This document shows, in pieces, positions 16,597-25,379 of a stretch of DNA of 64,000 nt. The notes beneath the pieces were generated by a model. The model saw only the letters and a list, made by a program, of their open reading frames with translations. It made no database searches and was not told where the DNA came from. The stretch is taken from contig NZ_JBKQGY010000002.1 in the NCBI RefSeq assembly GCF_050487225.1, forward strand, positions 248,001 to 312,000, read 5' to 3'. Origin of the DNA: Paenalcaligenes sp050487225 (GTDB lineage Bacteria > Pseudomonadota > Gammaproteobacteria > Burkholderiales > Burkholderiaceae_B). Each line of letters begins with the position of its first letter. Within the stretch, counting starts at the first letter, position 1. Position numbers and translations under genes: made by a program.

Positions 16597-17784
16597 TTAG
16601 AGCGGGAAAATCTTGTCCCCTGCCGCATTGGCGATCAAACGTCGCTTGATAAAAGGCAATTGATTAATGATGGACATTCCGGCATTACGTGCCCACGCTA
16701 CTGGTGCTTGCTGCGCCATAAACAGGCTATGTAAAGAGTCTGTCACGGCACGCATGGCGGCGATGGGTTCTGCCCGTCGTCGCTTATAACGCTCCAGCAC
16801 GGGCAATGCCCCTACGGATTGATGAACAGGTTTGGCTGCCAGAACACGTATAAGTTCCTCTACGTCACCCAAGCCTAAGTTCAGCCCTTGACCCGCCAAC
16901 GGATGCACACGGTGCGCGGCATCCCCGACCAAGGCTACACCTTCTGCTACCATGCCTGTGCGCTCGAATGTCAGCGGGAATGCAAACATTTTTGAACGTA
17001 CACGCATATTTCCTAGACGCCCTTGGGTCACGCCCATCAGCCATTGCTGCAAGCGCTGTGCTTTGTCTTCGTCATTCAGCGCCATCAATTCAGCAATTTG
17101 CTCAGTAGGGCCAGACCACACTAACGAAACCTGCGGGCCTTCATCGGTATCCGGCATAGGCAATAAGGCCACCACCGCATCACCGGTAAACCACTGCAAT
17201 GCCACACCCTGATGTGGTAACTCGGTAGTCAGGTGTGTCACCAAACCACTGTCACCATAGGCTTTAAAGTCGTGCCAGATTTCTGCTACTCGACGCACTG
17301 TGGATTTAGCACCATCGGCCCCCACCAACAGTTGAGCGTCCAGTGTTTTCCCAGATTCTGTGTGTATGTGCTCACCATCACGCGACGCCAATTGGTCATC
17401 GTGCCAACGTACGCCATACACTTTCAGCGCCTGACGTAGCGCCCGTTCTATTTCGCCAGACTCTACTATCCATGCCAGCGTATGGCGCGCATCTTGCCAC
17501 GCATCCAACGCCAAACGCCCACCACCATCGCCATAAATCTCCATGGCTTGAACAGGAGTAAGGCGCGCAGCATCCATCAGATCCCAAATACCTAACGACG
17601 CCAGAAAGTTCTGGCTAGCGCCGGAGATGGCATACACACGTGGGTGGTACTCGTCGTGGCGTGGTAGCTGACGCGACATCTCTGGCGCTAGCACATCTAC
17701 CGTAAAGGCTTTCTTTGCTAGGCCCAAGGCGCATGCCATACCGGCAATACCTGCTCCACACACCAAGATTTTTTGCTGTGTCAT
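16597..17784 (-). CDS. UbiH/UbiF/VisC-family FAD monooxygenase
   Basis: 395 residues. The Rossmann motif V-C-G-A-G-I-A-G-M-A is at the N-terminus and the family hallmark A-L-V-G-D-A-A-H-R-V-H-P-L-A-G-Q-G-L-N-L-G lies in the second half. Members hydroxylate the aromatic ring during ubiquinone synthesis. Which ring position is modified cannot be told from the sequence alone (UbiH, UbiF, UbiI and the broad-range forms look alike). The start overlaps the mltA stop by four bases. The UbiH-family gene next to dsbC is a layout I associate with betaproteobacteria. Confidence 0.87.
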   Translation of the reverse strand: MTQQKILVCGAGIAGMACALGLAKKAFTVDVLAPEMSRQLPRHDEYHPRVYAISGASQNFLASLGIWDLMDAARLTPVQAMEIYGDGGGRLALDAWQDARHTLAWIVESGEIERALRQALKVYGVRWHDDQLASRDGEHIHTESGKTLDAQLLVGADGAKSTVRRVAEIWHDFKAYGDSGLVTHLTTELPHQGVALQWFTGDAVVALLPMPDTDEGPQVSLVWSGPTEQIAELMALNDEDKAQRLQQWLMGVTQGRLGNMRVRSKMFAFPLTFERTGMVAEGVALVGDAAHRVHPLAGQGLNLGLGDVEELIRVLAAKPVHQSVGALPVLERYKRRRAEPIAAMRAVTDSLHSLFMAQQAPVAWARNAGMSIINQLPFIKRRLIANAAGDKIFPL

Positions 17785-19085
17785 CGTGCTGACGGTGCTC
17801 CTGCTGATTTAGGCCATAGCACCCACATTTCACCGCGCTGCTTCATACGTCCGGCCTGCGCACCGGCTTCATCGCCAGTACCCCAATAAAAGTCGGTACG
17901 TGCAGCGCCTTTAATCGCAGCACCGGTGTCTTGTGCAAACACCAAACGCTGCAAGGGTTTCTGGCTGCCTGGGTATGAGGTAGACAAGAATACGGGTGAG
18001 CCCAGCGGCACAAAGGTAGGATCAATCGCTACCGCACGCTCGGCGATTAGCGGAATACCATATGCCCCTTTAGGCCCCAACAATGGGTCAGTAATGGTTT
18101 CTTGACGGAAGAACACCATTGCAGAGTTGGCATTCAGCATTTCCTGTATACGATTAGGATTGCGTTTGGCCCATGCCTTAATATTTTGCATAGAAGTTTG
18201 TGCCAACGGCATTTCGCCCTGCTTGGCTAACCACTGCCCAATAGACGCATACGGACGCCCATTATGATCGTCGTACGCTAAACGCACCGCTGAACCATCC
18301 GGCAATACCGCACGCCCCGAACCTTGAATTTGCAAGAAGAAGGCTTCTACCGGATCGGCCGCCCAAACCAATGCTTGAGGCTGGCGATGTGAGTTGGCCG
18401 CAATTTCTGCACGTGTATCGTAAGGCACCACACGCTTACCTTCTACTTTGCCGCGCACACGCTTGCCCGCCAATTCTGGGTACACAGCCCCCAAATCGAT
18501 GGTGAGCAAGTCGTCGGGGGTCGCGTACAGCGGCCATTGGTATGTACCGCCACGCGTTGTAGAGGCTTGGATCAACGGCTCGTAATACCCCGTAACCGTA
18601 TTGCTGGCTACCGCACCGTTAGCATCCAACACGCGCCATGGTTGCAAATGCTGCTGTAAAAACTGGCGTACCGCGGCGGTATCTTGACCAGAAATATTGC
18701 TGTTCGCGGCAGCGGAACACACGCCTTGCCATGCACGCGGAGCAGCCCGCGCAGGCATCGTTAACGAACCACTTACCGGACGCATCAAGCCCTTACAGTT
18801 ATTGATAAAGGCTTTCCAAACATGTTCTAAATTATCCTGCTGCCAACCCGGCAAAATAGACCAATTCACCGCAACAAAGCGGCCAGTCAGTGGGCGCACA
18901 GGGGTTTCAGGCAATGCCGACAGCGCAGGCACTTGCAAAGCACGCAAGGCCACATCGTCAGTCGCGGCAGTAGAACTACTACTGGATGAACCCACCGCAC
19001 TACCAGTTTGGTCCAAATCCACTGTAGAACAAGCAGAAACCAAAGCCAGCACGGAAGCCAGCACAGTCAAACGAAATACAGTCAT
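17781..19085 (-). CDS. mltA: Membrane-bound lytic murein transglycosylase A
   Basis: 434 residues. The lipoprotein signal L-V-S-A-C gives a lipidated Cys19. A Ser/Thr-rich linker is followed by the MltA domain (with G-Y-Y-E-P near the start and P-Y-D-T-R-A-E-I) and the C-terminal 3D domain. The three conserved Asp include the one in V-F-A-Q-D-T-G-A-A-I-K-G and the final F-Y-W-G-T-G-D-E-A-G. It cleaves peptidoglycan glycan strands, forming 1,6-anhydro ends, at the inner face of the outer membrane. Located between apaG and the ubiquinone monooxygenase on the minus strand. Confidence 0.93.
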   Translation of the reverse strand: MTVFRLTVLASVLALVSACSTVDLDQTGSAVGSSSSSSTAATDDVALRALQVPALSALPETPVRPLTGRFVAVNWSILPGWQQDNLEHVWKAFINNCKGLMRPVSGSLTMPARAAPRAWQGVCSAAANSNISGQDTAAVRQFLQQHLQPWRVLDANGAVASNTVTGYYEPLIQASTTRGGTYQWPLYATPDDLLTIDLGAVYPELAGKRVRGKVEGKRVVPYDTRAEIAANSHRQPQALVWAADPVEAFFLQIQGSGRAVLPDGSAVRLAYDDHNGRPYASIGQWLAKQGEMPLAQTSMQNIKAWAKRNPNRIQEMLNANSAMVFFRQETITDPLLGPKGAYGIPLIAERAVAIDPTFVPLGSPVFLSTSYPGSQKPLQRLVFAQDTGAAIKGAARTDFYWGTGDEAGAQAGRMKQRGEMWVLWPKSAGAPSAR

Positions 19086-19093
19086 AGTGTTTA

Positions 19094-19483
19094 TTAGTGC
19101 AGAGTGCGTGGGATAGCCAAAACAAATTCTGGGATCGCCACATCAAAGGGGATACCGTCTTCGCTGACACAATGATAAAACCCTCTCATCGTACCAACAG
19201 GGGTCATGAGCGGACAGCCACTGGTGTATTCAAATGTTTCACCGGGAGCCAATAATGGTTGCTGGCCTACTACGCCCAGACCACGTACTTCTTGTACATT
19301 TTGATTCGCATCAGAGATGATCCAATGCCGGCTGACTACCTGTATAGGCTGCTCAGCATGGTTAGTGATCTGTACGGTATAGGCAAATACGAACTGCTGG
19401 CGCTCAGGTTCGGACTGCTCGGGTAAATAGCGTGGCACAACTTTGACCACTACATTTTCTGACTTCAAACCCGTCTCCCTCAA
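19094..19483 (-). CDS. apaG: ApaG domain protein
   Basis: 129 residues, the usual length of the ApaG family: a single fibronectin-III-like beta sandwich. The conserved block H-W-I-I-S-D-A-N is followed by V-R-G-L-G-V-V-G-Q-Q-P and then E-Y-T-S-G-C-P-L-M-T-P-V-G-T-M-R-G-F-Y, the family signature. The molecular function is not settled in general. It lies eight bases upstream of mltA, so the two are probably co-transcribed, and it diverges from rpe. Confidence 0.93.
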   Translation of the reverse strand: MRETGLKSENVVVKVVPRYLPEQSEPERQQFVFAYTVQITNHAEQPIQVVSRHWIISDANQNVQEVRGLGVVGQQPLLAPGETFEYTSGCPLMTPVGTMRGFYHCVSEDGIPFDVAIPEFVLAIPRTLH

Positions 19484-19577
19484 AAATCAGTTGCAAAACT
19501 GCAGGGTCATGGAACATCACCCCTAATCATGACACAATTGCAGTATGTACGTCACAAACCAACTTACTCGCTGATCT

Positions 19578-20276
19578 ATGTCACACAAACAAGCTGCCCG
19601 CATTGCTCCCAGTATTTTATCCGCGGATTTCGCCCGTTTGGGTGAAGAAGTCAAAAATGTCGTCCTCGCCGGCGCTGACTGGATACATTTCGATGTTATG
19701 GACAACCATTACGTTCCTAACCTGACGTTTGGCCCCATGATCTGTAACGCACTACGCCCACACACAGACGCACCTATTGATGTGCACCTGATGGTTGAGC
19801 CTGTAGATTCGTTGGTTGAGCCTTTCGCTAAGGCTGGTGCAAACATTATTAGCTTCCACCCTGAAGCCACTCGCCACATCGACCGCACACTATCGCTGAT
19901 TCGCGACCAAGGCTGTAAGGCCGGGTTGGTATTCAACCCCGCCGTAGGTTTGGAGTGGATGGATCACGTTATGGACAAACTAGACCTCGTGCTCTTGATG
20001 TCCGTGAACCCCGGTTTTGGTGGTCAGAAATTTATCCCCCACACACTGGAAAAAGTACGCCAAGCACGTCAGAAAATTGACCGTTGGGTAGAAGCTGGCG
20101 GCCACCCTATCAGCTTGGAAATTGATGGCGGCGTGAACGTGCAAAATATTGGTGAAATTCGTGCAGCAGGTGCGGATGCTTTTGTAGCCGGTTCAGCTAT
20201 TTTTAACCAACCCGACTACAAAGCAGTAATTGACGCCATGCGCGTGGAAATCGCCAACGCAGACGCTAAAGCCTAA
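19578..20276 (+). CDS. rpe: Ribulose-phosphate 3-epimerase
   Basis: 232 residues of a TIM barrel that interconverts ribulose-5-phosphate and xylulose-5-phosphate in the pentose phosphate pathway. Signatures are A-P-S-I-L-S-A-D-F-A-R-L at the N-terminus, H-F-D-V-M-D with the metal-binding His and Asp, H-L-M-V, V-N-P-G-F-G-G-Q and E-I-D-G-G-V-N. It diverges from apaG and converges tail to tail, with three bases between, on the EAL-CBS-GGDEF gene. Confidence 0.95.
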   Translation: MSHKQAARIAPSILSADFARLGEEVKNVVLAGADWIHFDVMDNHYVPNLTFGPMICNALRPHTDAPIDVHLMVEPVDSLVEPFAKAGANIISFHPEATRHIDRTLSLIRDQGCKAGLVFNPAVGLEWMDHVMDKLDLVLLMSVNPGFGGQKFIPHTLEKVRQARQKIDRWVEAGGHPISLEIDGGVNVQNIGEIRAAGADAFVAGSAIFNQPDYKAVIDAMRVEIANADAKA

Positions 20277-20279
20277 GCG

Positions 20280-22097
20280 TCACATCAGCCAGTTGCCATT
20301 ACGGCCTTGCCCTTTATCTCCGTGTTTTACCGGAGATAAAGGCTTGCGACGCTCAATAAACAGCGAACTACCCAAGGTTTTCTTCGCCATCGTTTTCGCA
20401 GAGGCTGCCATCTCAGCCACTAGGCTGCTGTTATACAGATGCACCGGATTCACCTCTACCACCCCTAGCGACAGCGCCACTAACGAATGGAACTCTTCCA
20501 CCTGCTGGCGATTTTCAGCGTAGTAGCCGCCCATACGCAAATGCTCAGCACTATAGAGGTGGCTTAACGCCAACGGTAAATTCTGGATAATGCTCTGGCA
20601 GCGCCGCTCCCAATCGGAGCTTTTGAAAATCACAATAAAGTCATCACCGCCCACATGCCCCACAAAATCGTGCTCAGGGTGGCTGGCTTCTACGAACAGA
20701 CTGGCCGTAATCTGTATCACCTCATCCCCTTTTCTATAGCCGTATAGGTCATTAAAAGGTTTGAAGTAATCCAAATCGCCGTAGCAAACCGCAAACGGAC
20801 TTTGCCCACGCAGCAACTGTTCTAAGTGCTCATTAATAGGCACATTGCCAGGCAATTGCGTTAATGGGTTGGCATAGCGGGCTGCTTGTAGTTGCAGTTG
20901 CGACACTTCACGCATCAAATCTGCGCTAGACCCTACGCCCAAGTAGCTGCCGTCACGCGTGATGATAAAACCATCCGACATATAGTGTTCAGGCCCATCC
21001 GTCACCCATTGCGCTAATTCCTGCAACGGCATTTTTCTATCAATGATCAGCGGCGTATTTTCTATCATTTCACCGCAGGCACGGCTGCCGTACAGTTCGC
21101 GGTGATACAACCTTGCCAACCTATCAAATAACCTATCGCGTCGTAGCAGCCCTACTGGCATACCTCCTCGCAATACCACCAACGTGTTTAACGAAGCGTC
21201 TTTTTGAAAGCGATCACACACCACATTGGTAGGAACCTCAAATGCCACCACAGGCACTTGGCGTACTAAACGGTGCGCTGTCACCGGTTTATCCGCACGC
21301 CCTAACGCCGTCAACGTGGGGGTACCAAACGGGGTTCGGAACAATGCCAGCAAAGTGGTTTCTAGCGAGGTCTTAGGCTGTTTTTCTGGCCTCCCCAAGA
21401 AAAAGCCTTGGCCGCACATCACACCTAGCCTGCGCAGCATCACTAATTCTTCTTGGGTTTCAATCCCTTCGGCAATCACCGTAGATTGCGCTTGGAAGGC
21501 AATTTCACAAATGGATCGCACTAACTGCTGGCGCAGCGGGTCTTCGTGTATGCCGCGCACAAAAAAACGATCTATTTTGACGTATTCAGGACGCAGCTCC
21601 GTCCATAACTTCAGCGTAGAGAACCCCTGCCCTAGATCATCAATAGCTAGTTGCACGCCAGTTTCTCGGTACATTTTGACCACATCGTGCAGCATCTGCA
21701 TGGAGCTAACCGAGCAATCCTCTGTTAGTTCCACCACCACTTGATCGAATTCTCTGTCACGCAACGTTGAGAAAAAACTGCTCAAACTGCGCTCATCGCC
21801 CTCAGTTTGGTGCAAACTCGGACTCGTATTTAGAAACAATTTACCAGTAAGCCCTAGGGTTCTGAACTGTTCTAGATGCAACTCACAACATAAATACTCT
21901 AATTCAAAACGCTGTCCATGCTGGTCTGCTAGCTCAAACAACGCTAACGGCGAATACAAAGGCGTATTTTCAGGCCCTCGAATTAATGCCTCATAACCAA
22001 CGATAGCGCCATGTCGCAGCTCGACTATGGGCTGAAATAAAGGTGTTAGTTTTTTATTCTGCAGTACTTCTTGAAAAGCAGTCAGCATGTTCTCCAC
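20280..22097 (-). CDS. EAL-CBS-GGDEF cyclic-di-GMP protein
   Basis: 605 residues. The N-terminal EAL domain (about 10-250) keeps E-A-L-I-R-G, E-L-T-E-D and the metal-binding A-I-D-D-L-G-Q-G, so phosphodiesterase activity is plausible. A pair of CBS-like repeats (about 270-400) follows. The C-terminal diguanylate cyclase domain (about 420-590) has the substrate motif Y-G-D-L-D-Y-F-K-P-F-N-D, but its signature reads G-G-D-D-F instead of G-G-(D/E)-E-F. This may cripple synthesis and leave a GTP- or nucleotide-sensing domain. No membrane segments, so cytoplasmic. The start ATG diverges from gph. Confidence 0.88.
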   Translation of the reverse strand: MENMLTAFQEVLQNKKLTPLFQPIVELRHGAIVGYEALIRGPENTPLYSPLALFELADQHGQRFELEYLCCELHLEQFRTLGLTGKLFLNTSPSLHQTEGDERSLSSFFSTLRDREFDQVVVELTEDCSVSSMQMLHDVVKMYRETGVQLAIDDLGQGFSTLKLWTELRPEYVKIDRFFVRGIHEDPLRQQLVRSICEIAFQAQSTVIAEGIETQEELVMLRRLGVMCGQGFFLGRPEKQPKTSLETTLLALFRTPFGTPTLTALGRADKPVTAHRLVRQVPVVAFEVPTNVVCDRFQKDASLNTLVVLRGGMPVGLLRRDRLFDRLARLYHRELYGSRACGEMIENTPLIIDRKMPLQELAQWVTDGPEHYMSDGFIITRDGSYLGVGSSADLMREVSQLQLQAARYANPLTQLPGNVPINEHLEQLLRGQSPFAVCYGDLDYFKPFNDLYGYRKGDEVIQITASLFVEASHPEHDFVGHVGGDDFIVIFKSSDWERRCQSIIQNLPLALSHLYSAEHLRMGGYYAENRQQVEEFHSLVALSLGVVEVNPVHLYNSSLVAEMAASAKTMAKKTLGSSLFIERRKPLSPVKHGDKGQGRNGNWLM

Positions 22098-22282
22098 CTT
22101 AATACTGCCGTCTCCTATTTGTATCAGTTTGTATCACCGACACGTTATGCTACAAGCAACACCTTAACTCAACAAAATTACCAAACAATCCAAAGATGAC
22201 AGATAGTGCAAGAAAACAACTGTCACTTAGTATCTGCTCTACAATGTCAAGCAATGCTTTACTTTTTCTCACAGAGCCCATC

Positions 22283-22969
22283 ATGCAATACACCGCTGTA
22301 CTTCTTGACCTAGACGGTACTCTTGTAGACTCCATCCCTGATATTGCCGCAGCGGCTAATGGCGTCCTGACCGACTTAAAACGTCCACCCTTACCCGAAG
22401 ATGTGATTCGTTCTTTTGTGGGCAAAGGCTCTGATGTCTTAGTACAGCGCCTACTGCGCCACACCTACAATAGTGAGCAGCTAGATCCTGACGAGTACGA
22501 GCGTGCTAAAGCATCGTTTGCCCATCATTACGCGCAAAGTAATGGCCAGCACAGCACCATTTATCCCGACGTGGTAGAGGGCCTTAACGCCTTTAAGACT
22601 GCTGGCTGCAAACTCGCTGTAGTCACCAACAAACCCATAGAATTCACCATCCCGTTGTTAGATGCGCTGCAACTATCGCCCTACTTTGACCTGATGGTTG
22701 GCGGGAATACCACAGCACAGAAAAAGCCCCATCCCCTGCCGTTTATACACGCCAGCAACGAGCTCAATGTGCCTGCTTCCCAGTGTTTGGTCATTGGTGA
22801 TTCGGTGAATGACGCTCAAGCAGCGCGCGGTGCTGAAATGGATGTGTTGCTCGTACCTTACGGCTACAACGAAGGAATAGATATACAAACCCTGGATGCA
22901 GATGCTATAGTGTCCAGCATTAAGCACGCTGCTAAGTGGGCAACCACACGCAGTTCCATAACGGATTAA
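22283..22969 (+). CDS. gph: Phosphoglycolate phosphatase
   Basis: 228 residues of the HAD family with motif I L-L-D-L-D-G-T-L-V-D-S at the N-terminus, the motif II region V-V-T-N-K-P and motif III-IV K-K-P-H-P-L-P with V-I-G-D-S-V-N-D. It removes 2-phosphoglycolate formed during DNA repair and metabolism. The frame runs upstream to 22196, but ATG 22283 places motif I at the usual distance from the N-terminus. It precedes the trp leader, the same order I remember in Bordetella-type genomes. Confidence 0.9.
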   Translation: MQYTAVLLDLDGTLVDSIPDIAAAANGVLTDLKRPPLPEDVIRSFVGKGSDVLVQRLLRHTYNSEQLDPDEYERAKASFAHHYAQSNGQHSTIYPDVVEGLNAFKTAGCKLAVVTNKPIEFTIPLLDALQLSPYFDLMVGGNTTAQKKPHPLPFIHASNELNVPASQCLVIGDSVNDAQAARGAEMDVLLVPYGYNEGIDIQTLDADAIVSSIKHAAKWATTRSSITD

Positions 22970-22992
22970 ATGTTAACGATACGAATTACATG

Positions 22993-23064
22993 ATGTTTGC
23001 TACCTTTACACACAATGCACAGATCGGCGCCTATTGGCGCTGGTGGCGTTTGTGTTCCGGGTAG
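22993..23064 (+). CDS. trpL: trp operon leader peptide
   Basis: A 23-residue ORF, or 24 if the adjacent in-frame ATG at 22990 is used. It has a W-R-W-W run, three Trp codons in four, close to its stop at 23062-23064. Its position 156 bases before trpE, with a terminator hairpin at 23144-23180, is the arrangement of transcription attenuation. Scarce charged Trp-tRNA would stall the ribosome at the Trp codons and let the antiterminator form. No strong Shine-Dalgarno is visible. Too short for ordinary gene finders. Confidence 0.88.
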   Translation: MFATFTHNAQIGAYWRWWRLCSG

Positions 23065-23143
23065 CTAGCATACTGTCCCGGTGTTTTTGTTGAGCATACT
23101 GTTGTACCTATAACATCTCAGCACCTGCACCACCCAGTCAAAC

Positions 23144-23180
23144 CAGCCCGGAATCTATGACAGCCGGGCTGTTTTGTTTT
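23144..23180 (+). terminator. trp attenuator terminator with candidate antiterminator
   Basis: Stem CAGCCCGG/CCGGGCTG (23144-23151 and 23164-23171), 12-base loop, then TTTTGTTTT. TTCCGGG at 23055-23061, at the end of the leader peptide, is complementary to CCCGGAA at 23147-23153 and could form the competing antiterminator; CCGGG at 23057-23061 can alternatively pair with CCCGG at 23077-23081. The ten-base direct repeat AGCATACTGT occurs at 23067 and 23093. Confidence 0.85.
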
Positions 23181-23220
23181 CAGGGCCCGGCCAACAGAAC
23201 TTTTAAAACAAGGCCGTACC

Positions 23221-24741
23221 ATGACAGAAATTGAGTTTAAAGCGCTTGCCGCAGAAGGTTTTAACCGCATTCCTCTCATTGCCGAGACCTATGCTGATCT
23301 GGATACCCCCCTTTCCATTTACCTGAAACTGGCACACAACGGCCCTGAAGGTGGTCGCAACAGTTGCTTGCTGGAGTCCGTTGTAGGTGGAGAGCGTTTT
23401 GGCCGTTATTCTTTTATTGGTCTACCTGCCAAAACGGTAATTCGTGCCACAGGCAACGTCACCGAAGTACTGCACAACGACGAAGTTATCGAGCGCTACG
23501 AAGGCGATCCACTGACCTTTATCGAACAATACCAAGCACGCTACAAAGTGGCGATTCGCCCAGGCATGCCACGCTTTGCAGGCGGCTTGGCTGGTTACTT
23601 TGGTTACGATACCGTGCGCCACATTGAGCCTTCCTTAGGCCAACCTACCAAACCCTTCCCAGCAGGTCAGGACGAAGGCACACCAGACATTATGCTGCTG
23701 CATATTGATGAGCTGGTGATTGTGGACAACTTGGCTGGCCGCACCTACTTAATCGTATACGCCAATCCTACTCAGCCAGAAAGCTACTCCCGTGCTAAAC
23801 GTCGCCTGAAAGAATTGCGTGAAAAACTGCGCACTCCTGTGGTGATTCCTTACGCTTACGCAAGCTTGGAAACTAAAGAACGCCGCGATTTCGACAAAGC
23901 CGACTACATCAAAGCCGTAGAAAAAGCCAAAGAGTACATCACTGACGGCGAAATCATGCAGGTGCAGGTTGGCCAAGTGATTGCCAAACCTTTCCGTGAT
24001 GCACCGCTGTCCTTGTACCGTGCGCTGCGTTCGCTGAACCCATCACCGTACATGTACTTCTGGAACTTCAGCGACTTCCAAGTGGTTGGTGCTTCGCCAG
24101 AAATCTTGGTGCGCCAAGAAAAAGAAATGATTGATGGCGAATACAAACAAGTTGCCACCATTCGCCCCTTGGCTGGCACACGCAAACGCGGCTCTACGCC
24201 TGAAGAAGACAAACTGTTGGCTGAGGAACTGCTGGCCGATCCTAAAGAGCGTGCTGAACACGTCATGTTGATTGACTTGGCGCGTAACGACATTGGCCGT
24301 ATTGCGGAAGGCGGCACAGTGAAAGTGACCGACACCATGACCATTGAGCGTTACTCACACGTTCAACACTTGGTATCCAACGTGTGCGGTGAAGTGAAAG
24401 AAGGCCTGTCCTCTATGGATGTGCTACGTGCGTCTTTCCCCGCTGGCACACTGACTGGTGCACCAAAAGTACGCTCCATGCAGATCATTGACGAACTGGA
24501 ACCCGTACGTCGTGGCATTTACGGTGGCGCTGCAGGCTACCTGAGCTACAGCGGTGAGATGGACTTGGCCATTGCCATTCGTACTGGCGTGATCAAAAAC
24601 GGCATGCTGTATGTACAAGCCGCTGCTGGTGTCGTGGCCGACTCTAGCCCTGAAGCCGAATGGCAAGAGACTGAAGCTAAAGCCCGTGCTTTGCTGCGTG
24701 CAGCAGAACAAGTGCAGCTTGGCTTAGACGATCCCATTTAA
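23221..24741 (+). CDS. trpE: Anthranilate synthase component I
   Basis: 506 residues. It makes anthranilate from chorismate using ammonia delivered by TrpG. The N-terminal allosteric motif L-L-E-S (in N-S-C-L-L-E-S-V-V) is the tryptophan feedback site. The C-terminal chorismate-binding domain has I-R-P-L-A-G-T-R-K-R-G, D-L-A-R-N-D-I-G-R, F-P-A-G-T-L-T-G-A-P-K and Q-A-A-A-G-V-V-A-D-S. First structural gene after the leader and attenuator, 49 bases before trpG. Confidence 0.96.
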   Translation: MTEIEFKALAAEGFNRIPLIAETYADLDTPLSIYLKLAHNGPEGGRNSCLLESVVGGERFGRYSFIGLPAKTVIRATGNVTEVLHNDEVIERYEGDPLTFIEQYQARYKVAIRPGMPRFAGGLAGYFGYDTVRHIEPSLGQPTKPFPAGQDEGTPDIMLLHIDELVIVDNLAGRTYLIVYANPTQPESYSRAKRRLKELREKLRTPVVIPYAYASLETKERRDFDKADYIKAVEKAKEYITDGEIMQVQVGQVIAKPFRDAPLSLYRALRSLNPSPYMYFWNFSDFQVVGASPEILVRQEKEMIDGEYKQVATIRPLAGTRKRGSTPEEDKLLAEELLADPKERAEHVMLIDLARNDIGRIAEGGTVKVTDTMTIERYSHVQHLVSNVCGEVKEGLSSMDVLRASFPAGTLTGAPKVRSMQIIDELEPVRRGIYGGAAGYLSYSGEMDLAIAIRTGVIKNGMLYVQAAAGVVADSSPEAEWQETEAKARALLRAAEQVQLGLDDPI

Positions 24742-24790
24742 TCCATTTCAGTCTTACCCCATACGTTCTCTTTTTAGACCAGGTGCTCCC

Positions 24791-25354
24791 ATGCTTTTCA
24801 TGCTCGATAACTACGACTCTTTTACCTATAACCTCGTGCAGTATTTTTACGAACTGGGACAAGAAGTCACCGTTGCCCGTAATGATCAGGTCACGATTGA
24901 AGAAATAGCGGCATTGCGCCCTGAACGCATCTGCGTCTCACCTGGCCCGAGCACACCTGCTCGGGCCGGTATTTCTATAGAGTTGATTCGTCACTTTGCG
25001 GGCCAACTGCCTATTTTGGGTGTGTGCTTGGGGCACCAAGCTATTGGTGAGGCCTTTGGCGGCAAGATTGTTCATGCACAACGTGTGATGCACGGTAAGG
25101 TTTCCCCCATTACCCACAACAACACCGATGTGTTTGCCGGCCTGCCCTCTCCTTTTAACGTTACGCGCTATCACTCGCTGGCGATTGAACGTGCCAGCTT
25201 GCCGGATTGCTTAGAGATCACCGCACAAACCGAAGACGGCGAAATCATGGGTGTACGTCACAAAACCATGCCCATCAGTGGCGTACAATTTCACCCCGAA
25301 TCGGTACTAAGCGAACACGGCCACGCCTTGCTGCGTAATTTCCTGACCCTCTGA
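24791..25354 (+). CDS. trpG: Anthranilate synthase glutamine amidotransferase subunit
   Basis: 187 residues, class I glutamine amidotransferase. Catalytic Cys lies in G-V-C-L-G-H-Q-A-I-G near residue 79, and the His-Glu pair in V-Q-F-H-P-E-S-V near 170. The N-terminal M-L-D-N-Y-D-S-F-T-Y-N-L signature is typical of TrpG/PabA. The same subunit may also serve para-aminobenzoate synthesis. It is free-standing, not fused to trpD as in enterobacteria. trpD follows after 25 bases. Confidence 0.95.
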   Translation: MLFMLDNYDSFTYNLVQYFYELGQEVTVARNDQVTIEEIAALRPERICVSPGPSTPARAGISIELIRHFAGQLPILGVCLGHQAIGEAFGGKIVHAQRVMHGKVSPITHNNTDVFAGLPSPFNVTRYHSLAIERASLPDCLEITAQTEDGEIMGVRHKTMPISGVQFHPESVLSEHGHALLRNFLTL

Positions 25355-25379
25355 ATTTGAAAAAAGAAAAAGGACCATC

